Assembly: GCA_947305835.1 (NCBI GenBank)
Contig: CAMZEQ010000020.1
Span: 1 to 8,960, forward strand
Length of the DNA stretch: 8,960 nt
Origin: an uncultured Alphaproteobacteria bacterium
Lineage (GTDB): Bacteria > Pseudomonadota > Alphaproteobacteria > CAAHEQ01 > UBA3637
Reading direction: 5' to 3'
A program made the translations under genes and the position numbers. The notes under the pieces were generated by a model that ran no database searches, was not told where the DNA came from, and saw only the letters and a program-made list of their open reading frames with translations. This document shows, one piece after another, positions 1 to 6,254 of the stretch. Positions within the stretch are counted from its first letter, which is position 1; each line of letters begins with the position of its first letter.

Positions 1-648
1 GGCAGCTGACGTATCATCCACGTTGCACACGTACAAAACCGGTTTTGCGGTCAACAGGGCCAATTGATTAAATAATTTTAAAGCTTCGGGATCTTCCGGT
101 TTCGCCAAACGTGCCGGTTTGCCTTCTTTTAACAAACAAAGTGCCGGTTCCATTACGGCCACCCATGCTTTGGCTTCTTTATCGCCGGATTTTGCTTTTT
201 TGACCACCCCATCCAAGCGTTTTTCCAAACTTTCCAGATCGGCCAGCATTAATTCTGTTTCCACTGTTTCGGCATCGCGAATCGGATCAATGGAACCTTC
301 AACGTGTACAATATCCGAATTTTCGAAACAACGTAAGACGTGAATAATGGCATCCACTTCACGAATGTTGCCCAAAAATTGGTTTCCCAGTCCTTCACCT
401 TTACTGGCTCCTTTAACCAATCCTGCAATATCCACGAATTCCAATTGTGTCGGCACGATTTTGGCGGCCTTATCAATTTCGGCCAAGACATTCAAACGTT
501 CATCAGGTACGGCAACACGACCGATATTTGGTTCAATCGTGCAAAAAGGATAATTCGCCGCCTGAGCGTTAACAGTTGCCGTTAGGGCATTGAATAAAGT
601 ACTTTTTCCGACATTTGGTAATCCCACAATTCCGCAATTAAATCCCAT
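1..648 (-). CDS. ychF: YchF/OLA1-family redox-responsive ATPase, 3' part cut by window edge
   Basis: Universally conserved cytosolic P-loop NTPase of the Obg group, known in the family to prefer ATP over GTP and to associate with ribosomes and stress responses. The reverse strand from the ATG at 648-646 is open for 216 codons to the window edge. Visible motifs: P-loop GLPNVGKST at residues 9-17, the Switch II/G3 motif DIAGLVKGAS at 73-82, and NVDD at 209-212 in the place of the family's unusual G4 motif. The sequence between (FCTIEPN, NQFLGNIREVDAIIHVLRCF) is also typical. The family is about 363 residues long, so the helical insert's end and the C-terminal TGS domain lie outside the window. 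The start is supported by AAAGGA six bases upstream and a promoter at 670-698. It is divergent from the exported-protein gene at 758. Identification is very secure; no defects are visible in the part present. Confidence 0.97.
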   Translation of the reverse strand, partial: MGFNCGIVGLPNVGKSTLFNALTATVNAQAANYPFCTIEPNIGRVAVPDERLNVLAEIDKAAKIVPTQLEFVDIAGLVKGASKGEGLGNQFLGNIREVDAIIHVLRCFENSDIVHVEGSIDPIRDAETVETELMLADLESLEKRLDGVVKKAKSGDKEAKAWVAVMEPALCLLKEGKPARLAKPEDPEALKLFNQLALLTAKPVLYVCNVDDTSAA

Positions 649-669
649 TTTAAATCCTTTGTTAGATAC

Positions 670-698
670 ATTATCCACTATTTTGTTTTGTTTTTCAA
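670..698 (-). promoter_or_regulatory. Sigma70-type promoter of ychF
   Basis: Reading the minus strand, TTGAAA (698-693) is followed by 17 bases and GATAAT (675-670). This is five of six matches in each box with ideal spacing. The predicted start, near 663, gives a short leader holding the AAAGGA ribosome binding site at about 655-660 ahead of the ychF ATG at 648. Inferred from sequence only. Confidence 0.55.
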
Positions 699-745
699 GA
701 TTTTTTTCTTGTTATTTTGAAAAAATCATGCTAAAGGTTTTATAT

Positions 746-753
746 AAAGGGGG
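746..753 (+). promoter_or_regulatory. Ribosome binding site that fixes the start at 758
   Basis: AAAGGGGG ends four bases before the ATG at 758. It decides between this start and in-frame upstream starts at 728 and 590, which have no comparable site and would put non-signal residues ahead of the signal peptide. Confidence 0.6.
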
Positions 754-757
754 CTTC

Positions 758-1993
758 ATGCACTTAAATCGTTTTTTGTTCATTTGTTGTTTGGGATACA
801 GTTTGCTTGCTCTTGCGCAATTGTCCCAAACCGAGGAAAATTGTCGTCGCGATCTTTTGGGCGCAGAAAAACAACGTAATTCCCAAATTTACACCCGATG
901 CGGCTTCGATAATCTTGATATGGCATTAATTCAATGGAAAGGTTGGGTGGAACGGAATCATGCCTATCAGGCGATGTATGAACTGTGCGTTCGTTATCCG
1001 GATACAGCAGATGGTGAAAGATTATGTCAATTGGCAGCAATTGGTGGGAACGGGCCGGCTTTGCTGATACAAGGGGATAAATTGTACGATCAAAAAAAGT
1101 ATCAGGAAGCTTTTCAAAGTTACACTTCGGCATTAAAAAGTTCCGTACTGACCGCGGATGAAAAAGGTCGTATTGCCGAAAAGATTGCGGTTATTTATTT
1201 AGATCCTCAAAGCTCTTACTATAATCCGGCAAAAGGCTTACCGTTGATTGAAAAAGCAACAGCTCAAAGGGGGGCTTTGGCCAATAATATCATGGGGGTT
1301 TATTCGATGTTCGGATTGGAAAAACAACCGGCTGATATGAAAAAAGCTTTTGAGTATTTTTGGCGCTCTGTTTTATTGGGATGTTCGAATGCTGAAGAAA
1401 ATTTGGGGCTTTTTTATTTAGTCCATCAACAAAAAATTACTTTGGCCGACGCTCGTCAATTGATGAAAGATAAAATTTTCAGCTGTCGTTCCGGGGTATC
1501 ATATATTCAGTCAGAACAAAATTTGATTCAACGCGATTGTAATTGTGCGCAGGTTCAGAGAAGGGAACAGTTGGCTCGACAATATTCGTACCGCTTGCTT
1601 TCGATAATGCCGACGGGGGCTGTTTTACAAGATGGTTCGGGTCAGCGCTTTTCTGTGATGCAAGATACGGTTTTGCCCGATGGTTCCAAAGTTTCTGAAA
1701 TTCGCAAAACCGCAGTTATTTTGTTAAAGGGAAAACAAAGGCAAGTTTTGGTTTTGGAAGCTGACGAAGCGTGTATCCAGTATTGTAAGGTTAAAAAAGA
1801 AGTTAAGGAGAGGGATGAACATGCTTTGCCGAATGTGGAACCGTATCATTTGACTTTTACACCTTCGGAATGTGCGGATTTGCTGTATTATGCCGAACGA
1901 TTGGTGGATACAAAATTACCGTTTACAGGCAAAAAAGAATGCGGATTTTCGGGGGAATTGGATGAGGCAACAAAATTATTGATGATACAGTAA
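758..1993 (+). CDS. Exported TPR/Sel1-like protein with C-terminal small beta domain, function unknown
   Basis: Predicted 411-residue protein exported by the Sec route. Residues 1-20 form a signal peptide: short charged start (HLNR), hydrophobic core (FLFICCLGYSLL) and an ALA|Q type I cleavage site after A20; there is no lipobox. Residues ~100-130 resemble a TPR helix pair (LYDQKKYQEAFQSYTSALK). Residues ~158-222 look like Sel1-type repeats (LPLIEKATAQRGALANNIMG; then KKAFEYFWRSVLLG followed by NAEENLGLFY). Residues ~286-334 (AVLQDGSGQRFSV, then VLPDGSKVSEI) recall the small beta domain of type IV pilus PilP/type II secretion GspC proteins; this is a pattern impression only. The mature chain has 12 cysteines (29, 48, 77, 90, 209, 243, 261, 263, 339, 343, 372, 395), compatible with disulfides in the periplasm. 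The ATG at 758 was chosen because AAAGGGGG lies just upstream and it begins the signal peptide. I cannot assign a function. Confidence 0.85.
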   Translation: MHLNRFLFICCLGYSLLALAQLSQTEENCRRDLLGAEKQRNSQIYTRCGFDNLDMALIQWKGWVERNHAYQAMYELCVRYPDTADGERLCQLAAIGGNGPALLIQGDKLYDQKKYQEAFQSYTSALKSSVLTADEKGRIAEKIAVIYLDPQSSYYNPAKGLPLIEKATAQRGALANNIMGVYSMFGLEKQPADMKKAFEYFWRSVLLGCSNAEENLGLFYLVHQQKITLADARQLMKDKIFSCRSGVSYIQSEQNLIQRDCNCAQVQRREQLARQYSYRLLSIMPTGAVLQDGSGQRFSVMQDTVLPDGSKVSEIRKTAVILLKGKQRQVLVLEADEACIQYCKVKKEVKERDEHALPNVEPYHLTFTPSECADLLYYAERLVDTKLPFTGKKECGFSGELDEATKLLMIQ

Positions 1994-2018
1994 AAAAATC
2001 CGCTTGAAAACTTGACTT

Positions 2019-2046
2019 TTGAACGAAAAAAGCCTATGTCTATAAC
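2019..2046 (+). promoter_or_regulatory. Candidate secA promoter
   Basis: TTGAAC (2019-2024), 16 bases, TATAAC (2041-2046). The -10 box matches five of six and the -35 box four of six. An overlapping alternative is TTGACT (2012-2017), 17 bases, TATGTC (2035-2040), with a better -35 but poorer -10. Either gives secA its own start despite the upstream gene being on the same strand only about 80 bases away with no visible terminator between them. Confidence 0.4.
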
Positions 2047-2063
2047 ATAACATGATATAGACA
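2037..2063 (+). repeat. Perfect 8-bp inverted repeat at the secA promoter and leader
   Basis: TGTCTATA (2037-2044) and TATAGACA (2056-2063) are exact reverse complements separated by 11 bases. The left arm covers the candidate -10 box and the right arm ends next to the AAAGGA ribosome binding site (2064-2069). It could be a dimeric operator or a leader hairpin. There is no T-run after it, so it is not a terminator. Confidence 0.5.
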
Positions 2064-2074
2064 AAAGGAAAAAT

Positions 2075-4699
2075 ATGATTTTAAAATTATTTCGATCTGC
2101 TAATGAACGCTATTTAAGGAAGTTTAAAAAAACAGTTCAACAAATCAATGCATTGGAATCCGATTTTGAAAAGCTGACGGATGCACAGTTGACAGCCAAA
2201 ACAACCGAGTATCGTGAAAGATTAAAAAATGGAGAAACTCTGGAATCTTTATTGCCGGAAGCGTTCGCAACTGTGCGTGAAGCGTCCAAACGAACCTTGG
2301 GATTGCGTCCTTTTGATGTGCAATTATTAGGTGGTATGGTGTTGTTTGATAATAAAATTGCCGAAATGCGTACAGGTGAAGGAAAAACTTTGGTTGCAAC
2401 GCTGCCTGTGTATTTAAATGCATTGACCGGTCAAGGTGTGCATGTTGTGACGGTCAATGATTACTTGGCAAAACGTGATAGTGAATGGATGGGTAAAATT
2501 TACCGCTTTTTAGGATTAAAAGTAGGTTGCATTGTGGCACAAATGTCGCCGGAAGAAAGACGAGAAGCATATAATGCAGATGTAACCTATGCGACCAACA
2601 ATGAATTGGGTTTTGATTATTTACGTGATAATATGGCCTTTTCCAAAGAGATGATGGTACAACGCCCCTTTCATTACGCCATTGTTGATGAAGTGGATTC
2701 TATTTTAATTGATGAAGCGCGTACCCCGTTGATTATTTCGGGGCGTGCCGAAGATTCATCAGATTTGTACCGTAAAGTTACGGCGATTATGAGTCACATT
2801 CGGCCGGAACATTATGAAAAAGACGAAAAGTTTAAGGTGATTACTTTGACGGATTTGGGGGTTGAATTTGTGGAAAATGCCCTGCGTGAATCTGAATTGT
2901 TGGTGGGTGGTTTGTATGATTCGGCCAATATTTCGTTGGTGCACTATGTTGAACAATGTTTGCGTGCGCAGATTATGTTCCAAAAAGATGTGGATTATAT
3001 TGTCAAAAATGATCAGGTTATGATTATCGATGAATTCACCGGACGTATTATGGACGGTCGTCGTTATTCTGATGGTTTACATCAAGCTTTGGAGGCTAAA
3101 GAAGGTGTCAGTATTCAACCCGAAAATCAAACATTAGCGTCTATTACTTTCCAAAATTATTTCCGCCTTTATCCCAAGTTGGCCGGTATGACGGGAACGG
3201 CCATGACAGAGGCGGCTGAATTTGATGATATTTATAAGTTGGAAGTCATTGAAATTCCGGGTAATAAACCTTTGGCACGCAAGGATGAACAGGATATTAT
3301 CTATCGTACAGCTGAAGAAAAATATGAAGCTATCATTCAAGAAATTGAAGCGGCTCATAAACGTAATCAACCGATCTTGGTGGGAACGATCAGTATTGAA
3401 AAATCTGAAATTTTGGCAGACTTGTTGAAAAAGAAAACTGATTTGCAATTTAATGTATTAAATGCACGCCATCATGAACAAGAAGCCAAAATTATAGCAC
3501 AGGCCGGTGTACCCGGTGCCATTACTATTGCGACGAATATGGCCGGTCGCGGAACGGATATTCAACTGGGCGGTAATTTTGAAATGCGTTTGGCTGAGGA
3601 AAAGGAAAAAAATCCCGAAGCCGATGAAGATATTTTACGCACAAAAATTCAATCTGAGATTGCTAAAAATAAGGAAATTGCTTTGGCGGCCGGTGGGCTA
3701 TATGTTTTGGGCTCTGAACGTCACGAAAGTCGTCGGATTGACAATCAGTTACGTGGGCGATCCGGTCGTCAGGGAGATCCCGGCATGTCGCGCTTTTATG
3801 TTTCATTGCAAGATGATTTAATGCGTATTTTCGGATCAGAACGCATCGGAGCTATTTTGAAAAAAATGGGTTTGAAACAAGGTCAGGAAATTCACAGTCC
3901 TTGGATCAGTAAAGCTATTGCGCATGCCCAAAAAAAGGTTGAAGAACATCATTTTACCATGCGTAAAAACGTGTTAAAGTATGACGATGTGATGAACGAT
4001 CAACGTAAAATTATTTATGAACAACGTCGTGAGTTATTGGAAAGTTCCAATGTGCATGATGTTCTGTGTGATATGCGTCGGGATTGTTTGGAAAATTTGA
4101 TTTATGCTTTGGCGCCCGAAAAAAGCGTACCGGAAGATTGGGATGCTGAAAATTTACGCAGTGAGGTTTTAGGTTTAACAAATTTGGATTTGCCATTCGG
4201 TTCTTGGAAAGCTGAGGCGGGAATTCAGTCGTCTGATTTAGTGGATCGTACAATGAAGGCGGCTGAAGAAGCATGGCAAAAGAAACTGGAAATTTTGCCG
4301 GAATCTTCACGAAATGATTTGGAAAAAACTTTGTTGATTCAATCCGTCGATATGGCATGGAAAGAACATTTAAAGAGCTTGGATTTTATGAAAGCCTCAA
4401 TCGGTTTGCGTGCCTATGCCCAAAAAAATCCGCTTTATGAATACAAGAAAGAAGCTTTTATCTTGTTTGAAATTATGTTGGCTAAATTACGGGAAAATGT
4501 TACAAAGGTGTTGGGATTTTCCGAATTTAGGATTCAACCCAAGGAAATGCCTGCGGAACTTCATGAAGAATTACCGCAAACGGAAGAGGTGGCGGAATCA
4601 AAAAGCGCTGAGCCGTTATCGAATGATATCCCGCGTAATGCACCTTGCCCTTGCGGTTCTGGCAAAAAATACAAACATTGTTGCGGAAAGCTCAATTAA
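2075..4699 (+). CDS. secA: Protein translocase ATPase SecA
   Basis: SecA is the cytosolic and membrane-peripheral motor that drives unfolded preproteins through SecYEG by ATP hydrolysis. At 874 residues it is slightly shorter than the E. coli protein (901). Motifs in order: Walker A MRTGEGKT at 98-105; Walker B/DEAD-like DEVD at 205-208 followed by SILIDEARTPLIISG; the conserved DEFTGRIMDGRRYSDGLHQA region leading into the second nucleotide-binding domain; MAGRGTD at 489-495; the arginine-finger motif QLRGRSGRQG at 558-567; the helical scaffold/wing region; and a C-terminal zinc-binding SEC-C tail with C858, C860, C869 and C870, preceded by a charged linker. This tail is the SecB- and ribosome-contacting end in the family, so it predicts a SecB-type partner. 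The ATG follows AAAGGA by five bases. The frame is intact throughout. It is followed at once by a terminator, so secA is probably the last gene of its transcript. Confidence 0.99.
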   Translation: MILKLFRSANERYLRKFKKTVQQINALESDFEKLTDAQLTAKTTEYRERLKNGETLESLLPEAFATVREASKRTLGLRPFDVQLLGGMVLFDNKIAEMRTGEGKTLVATLPVYLNALTGQGVHVVTVNDYLAKRDSEWMGKIYRFLGLKVGCIVAQMSPEERREAYNADVTYATNNELGFDYLRDNMAFSKEMMVQRPFHYAIVDEVDSILIDEARTPLIISGRAEDSSDLYRKVTAIMSHIRPEHYEKDEKFKVITLTDLGVEFVENALRESELLVGGLYDSANISLVHYVEQCLRAQIMFQKDVDYIVKNDQVMIIDEFTGRIMDGRRYSDGLHQALEAKEGVSIQPENQTLASITFQNYFRLYPKLAGMTGTAMTEAAEFDDIYKLEVIEIPGNKPLARKDEQDIIYRTAEEKYEAIIQEIEAAHKRNQPILVGTISIEKSEILADLLKKKTDLQFNVLNARHHEQEAKIIAQAGVPGAITIATNMAGRGTDIQLGGNFEMRLAEEKEKNPEADEDILRTKIQSEIAKNKEIALAAGGLYVLGSERHESRRIDNQLRGRSGRQGDPGMSRFYVSLQDDLMRIFGSERIGAILKKMGLKQGQEIHSPWISKAIAHAQKKVEEHHFTMRKNVLKYDDVMNDQRKIIYEQRRELLESSNVHDVLCDMRRDCLENLIYALAPEKSVPEDWDAENLRSEVLGLTNLDLPFGSWKAEAGIQSSDLVDRTMKAAEEAWQKKLEILPESSRNDLEKTLLIQSVDMAWKEHLKSLDFMKASIGLRAYAQKNPLYEYKKEAFILFEIMLAKLRENVTKVLGFSEFRIQPKEMPAELHEELPQTEEVAESKSAEPLSNDIPRNAPCPCGSGKKYKHCCGKLN

Positions 4700-4700
4700 A

Positions 4701-4730
4701 AAAATCCCGATTTTAAATCGGGATTTTATT
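4701..4730. terminator. Bidirectional rho-independent terminator between secA and the 61-codon gene
   Basis: AAAATCCCGATTT (4701-4713) and AAATCGGGATTTT (4715-4727) are perfect reverse complements around one central base, forming a long stem. Plus-strand reading ends in a T-rich TTTTATT. Minus-strand reading ends in seven T (complement of A 4698-4704), so it looks stronger for the minus-strand gene. Both convergent genes stop at its borders (4699 and 4729). Confidence 0.9.
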
Positions 4731-4914
4731 AAATGCTTTTATCCTTTCGGCCGAAAAAGCGTAAATTAAAACGTTTCGTATTTTTATGTTTTGCAACCGT
4801 TGCGTCAAAATCACCCAGCTTATCCACATCTTCTTTTCTTAAGCCGCATTGGCAAAGATTTTTGTTCGGTTCGTTTTGGTATTGTGACGATACACCTAGT
4901 TCTTCGGAATTCAT
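4729..4914 (-). CDS. Small hypothetical protein, 61 residues
   Basis: I do not recognise this family. The protein is short, hydrophilic and charged, with no signal peptide or membrane segment, so it is probably cytosolic. The N-terminal third is acidic/polar. A CxCG motif (NLCQCGLRKEDVDKL) sits around residues 19-33 and could be half of a metal site or a redox pair. The C-terminal third is strongly basic (AKHKNTKRFNLRFFGRKDK), compatible with nucleic-acid or ribosome binding; that is inference. Support for a real gene: a perfect-consensus promoter at 4943-4971, AAAGG seven bases before the ATG, and a stop codon adjoining a terminator with seven T on this strand. It lies 59 bases downstream of sodB on the same strand. 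The same transcript could instead act as, or double as, a roughly 230-nt RNA. Confidence 0.65.
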   Translation of the reverse strand: MNSEELGVSSQYQNEPNKNLCQCGLRKEDVDKLGDFDATVAKHKNTKRFNLRFFGRKDKSI

Positions 4915-4942
4915 TTTCTTACCTTTCTTAAAAGAGGATTAG

Positions 4943-4971
4943 ATTATACACTTTTTGAAGAACTTTGTCAA
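4943..4971 (-). promoter_or_regulatory. Perfect-consensus sigma70 promoter of the 61-codon gene
   Basis: On the minus strand TTGACA (4971-4966), exactly 17 bases, TATAAT (4948-4943). All twelve box positions match consensus. The predicted start near 4936 leaves a leader of about 20 bases. The -35 box begins only three bases after the sodB stop codon, so the small gene can be transcribed independently of sodB. No operator-like repeat is visible on top of it. Confidence 0.8.
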
Positions 4972-4973
4972 TT

Positions 4974-5570
4974 TTAATTATCGTTTTGACTGGCAAAGTC
5001 CCAATTAATCAGGTTGGTTACAACACGTGTCAGATATTCTTTTCGATCATTTTGATAATCCAAATAGTAAGCATGTTCCCATACATCAATGCATAATAAT
5101 GGTTTTAAACCGTATTGTGTTATGGGGGTTTGAGCGTTCGATGTTGAAAAAATTGTTAAATTATTGTTTTCGCGTGCTAACCATACCCATCCGCTGCCAA
5201 ATTGATTCATACCTGTTTCAATTAATTTTTTTAAACAGTTATCCATGGATCCGAAATCTTTGTCAATGCTTGTTTTTAATTGTGCGGACGGATGGTGTTT
5301 TTGCGCTTCCGGACTTAAGGAATTCCAATAAAATTGATGGTTCCAAACTTGGGCAGCGCTATTGAATAACTTCGTTAAAACGGTATCGCAAGAAGCCGTT
5401 AAAATTAAATTGTTCAGATCCAAATTTTCCATGGGTGTTTTGTTGATTAAATCATCTGTTGTTTTGACATAGCCGGCCTGATGTTTGCCGTAATGAAGTT
5501 GAATTGTCTTTTCTGAAATATACGGTTCTAAGGCCTTGAAATCATAAGGTAAGGGATGCAGTTGAATCAT
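4974..5570 (-). CDS. sodB: Superoxide dismutase, Fe type
   Basis: Converts superoxide to oxygen and hydrogen peroxide; cytosolic, since no signal peptide is present. 198 residues, the usual length for bacterial Fe-SOD. The metal ligands are all there: H26, H78 (QVWNHQFYW), D162 and H166 (CIDVWEHAYYLDYQN). The gateway tyrosine Y34 is also present (KHQAGYV), as is second-sphere H30. Q74 in AAQVWNH, rather than the GGHxNH of Mn enzymes, together with FGSGWVWL and FSTSNAQTPIT, points to iron or a cambialistic enzyme. Metal preference is inferred from these residues only. The ATG is preceded by AAGGAGG with six bases of spacing, a very strong binding site. It is divergent from the regulatory operon at 5813, with its own candidate promoter at 5612-5639. 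No terminator is visible in the 59 bases before the next minus-strand gene, so some read-through into that gene is possible. Confidence 0.96.
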   Translation of the reverse strand: MIQLHPLPYDFKALEPYISEKTIQLHYGKHQAGYVKTTDDLINKTPMENLDLNNLILTASCDTVLTKLFNSAAQVWNHQFYWNSLSPEAQKHHPSAQLKTSIDKDFGSMDNCLKKLIETGMNQFGSGWVWLARENNNLTIFSTSNAQTPITQYGLKPLLCIDVWEHAYYLDYQNDRKEYLTRVVTNLINWDFASQNDN

Positions 5571-5611
5571 TTTTTCCTCCTTTTTCAGAATAAATAGATA
5601 GAATATGGACC

Positions 5612-5639
5612 ATTATCAAGTCCTGACTTTGGTTTACAA
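5612..5639 (-). promoter_or_regulatory. Candidate sodB promoter
   Basis: On the minus strand TTGTAA (5639-5634), 16 bases, GATAAT (5617-5612). The -10 box matches five of six, the -35 box four of six. The predicted start near 5605 gives a leader of about 35 bases containing the AAGGAGG site. I looked for a Fur-like repeat around the -10 box and found only partial dyad symmetry (ATGGTCCAT), not a convincing site. Confidence 0.4.
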
Positions 5640-5648
5640 AACAATCGG

Positions 5649-5727
5649 TACATTCCATCCACGGAAAAAGTTGTTTTATGCCGTTCAAAAGTTACGGATG
5701 TATAAAATACATTAAATACGGAATGTA
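5649..5727. repeat. Nested inverted repeats in the sodB/operon divergent region
   Basis: Outer arms TACATTCC (5649-5656) and GGAATGTA (5720-5727) are perfect 8-bp reverse complements. Inside lies the compact palindrome ATGTAT-AAA-ATACAT (5698-5712). Short ACGG/CCGT pairs (5661-5664 with 5681-5684) also fit between. The 242-bp region from 5571 to 5812 holds no open reading frame I can support. These symmetric elements, upstream of both divergent promoters, could be protein-binding sites or part of a folded transcript. Confidence 0.35.
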
Positions 5728-5742
5728 GGTTCGTTTCACATC

Positions 5743-5769
5743 AGCAAGTGTTTAAAATTTCTGCTTGCT
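5743..5769 (+). repeat. Inverted repeat overlapping the -35 box of the 5813 operon
   Basis: AGCAAG (5743-5748) and CTTGCT (5764-5769) are reverse complements with a 15-base gap, and the right arm runs into a T-stretch (5769-5774). The right arm overlaps the TTGCTT -35 box (5765-5770). Position favours an operator. The T-run leaves a weak terminator as the alternative, but the loop is long for that. Confidence 0.3.
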
Positions 5770-5793
5770 TTTTTAAAAAAATTCCCCTATACT
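5765..5793 (+). promoter_or_regulatory. Candidate promoter of the three-gene regulatory operon
   Basis: TTGCTT (5765-5770), exactly 17 bases, TATACT (5788-5793). The -10 box matches five of six, the -35 box three of six. The predicted start at about 5800 would begin immediately before the AAAGGAGG binding site (5801-5808), giving an mRNA leader of only about 13 bases. Confidence 0.5.
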
Positions 5794-5812
5794 TTGCCCA
5801 AAAGGAGGTCGA

Positions 5813-6244
5813 ATGGCTATTTTTAAGTTACCGGAAACTGAGTCGCCGACGGGTATTTTGGCTGATAATAATGCAACTGAGGCCGAAGCTGCTGCAGACT
5901 TGACACGTGCTTTTCCGATGATGGTATGCGGTGATGTCCAAGAAATGCGCTTGGCATTGAATGAAGCCAAGGGCCTTTATGAACCGCAACGTACGCAATT
6001 TATTCAATCTCGATTATTGCCTGTTATGTTGCGTTTAAAAAATCAAGGGGCCGTTTTCGGCTATCCTTTGGTAACGGACGTTGCGACGCATTTGTATAAT
6101 TTTATTGATCAGCATAAGGCATATGGTCAACCTGAGTTGAATGTCATCAATAATGATCTTTTATTATTACAAAACATTTTGTGGAAACGTATCAGTGGTG
6201 ACGGGGGAAAGGTTGGTCAGGAGATTTTGTCGCAGTTGATTTAA
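5813..6244 (+). CDS. Hypothetical helical protein, first gene of the two-component operon
   Basis: 143 residues, family not recognised. The protein is soluble, without signal peptide or membrane segment. After a flexible, Ala/Glu-rich N-terminus (residues ~1-32), the rest reads as several amphipathic helices: ~41-54, ~57-78, ~86-103 and ~107-127. H93 lies in DVATHLYNFIDQH, which faintly recalls the histidine helix of phosphotransfer (HPt) or DHp-type bundles, but the canonical HxxKG motif is absent. ATG follows AAAGGAGG by four bases. Only ten bases separate its stop from the response-regulator start, and the kinase follows with one base between, so the three are almost certainly co-transcribed. 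That context suggests a role in the same signalling pathway, for example an adaptor or modulator of kinase or regulator; this is inference from position. Codon use resembles its neighbours. Confidence 0.85.
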   Translation: MAIFKLPETESPTGILADNNATEAEAAADLTRAFPMMVCGDVQEMRLALNEAKGLYEPQRTQFIQSRLLPVMLRLKNQGAVFGYPLVTDVATHLYNFIDQHKAYGQPELNVINNDLLLLQNILWKRISGDGGKVGQEILSQLI

Positions 6245-6247
6245 GGA
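6243..6247 (+). promoter_or_regulatory. Ribosome binding site that fixes the response-regulator start at 6255
   Basis: AAGGA with seven bases before the ATG at 6255. It overlaps the stop codon of the upstream gene, favouring translational coupling. The TTG immediately before (6252) is in frame but less well spaced and a rarer start codon. Confidence 0.6.
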
Positions 6248-6254
6248 ATCTTTG

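Noticed and set aside
717..746. TTGAAA-N18-TATATA as promoter for the gene at 758
   Set aside because: Transcription would start near 753, within or after the AAAGGGGG binding site, so it would not give a usable leader. Kept only as a weak possibility of near-leaderless expression; no better plus-strand promoter is clear.
590..757. In-frame upstream extension of the exported-protein gene (starts at 590 or 728)
   Set aside because: The extension overlaps the ychF start and its promoter, has no good binding site, and would bury the clear signal peptide that begins at 758.
4733..4942. Plus-strand 69-codon frame opposite the small gene
   Set aside because: It has no binding site, begins directly after the secA terminator, and runs antisense to a gene that has a perfect promoter, a binding site and its own terminator.
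5604..5625. Fur box over the sodB promoter
   Set aside because: GATAATGG and the following bases show only partial symmetry and do not extend to the repeated hexamers expected of a Fur site.
5743..5774. Rho-independent terminator of a small RNA upstream of the operon
   Set aside because: Only six paired bases with a 15-base loop, and it overlaps the operon's -35 box; an operator or chance repeat is more likely.
6252..6254. TTG as start of the response regulator
   Set aside because: The adjacent ATG at 6255 has seven-base spacing from AAGGA and is a normal start codon.
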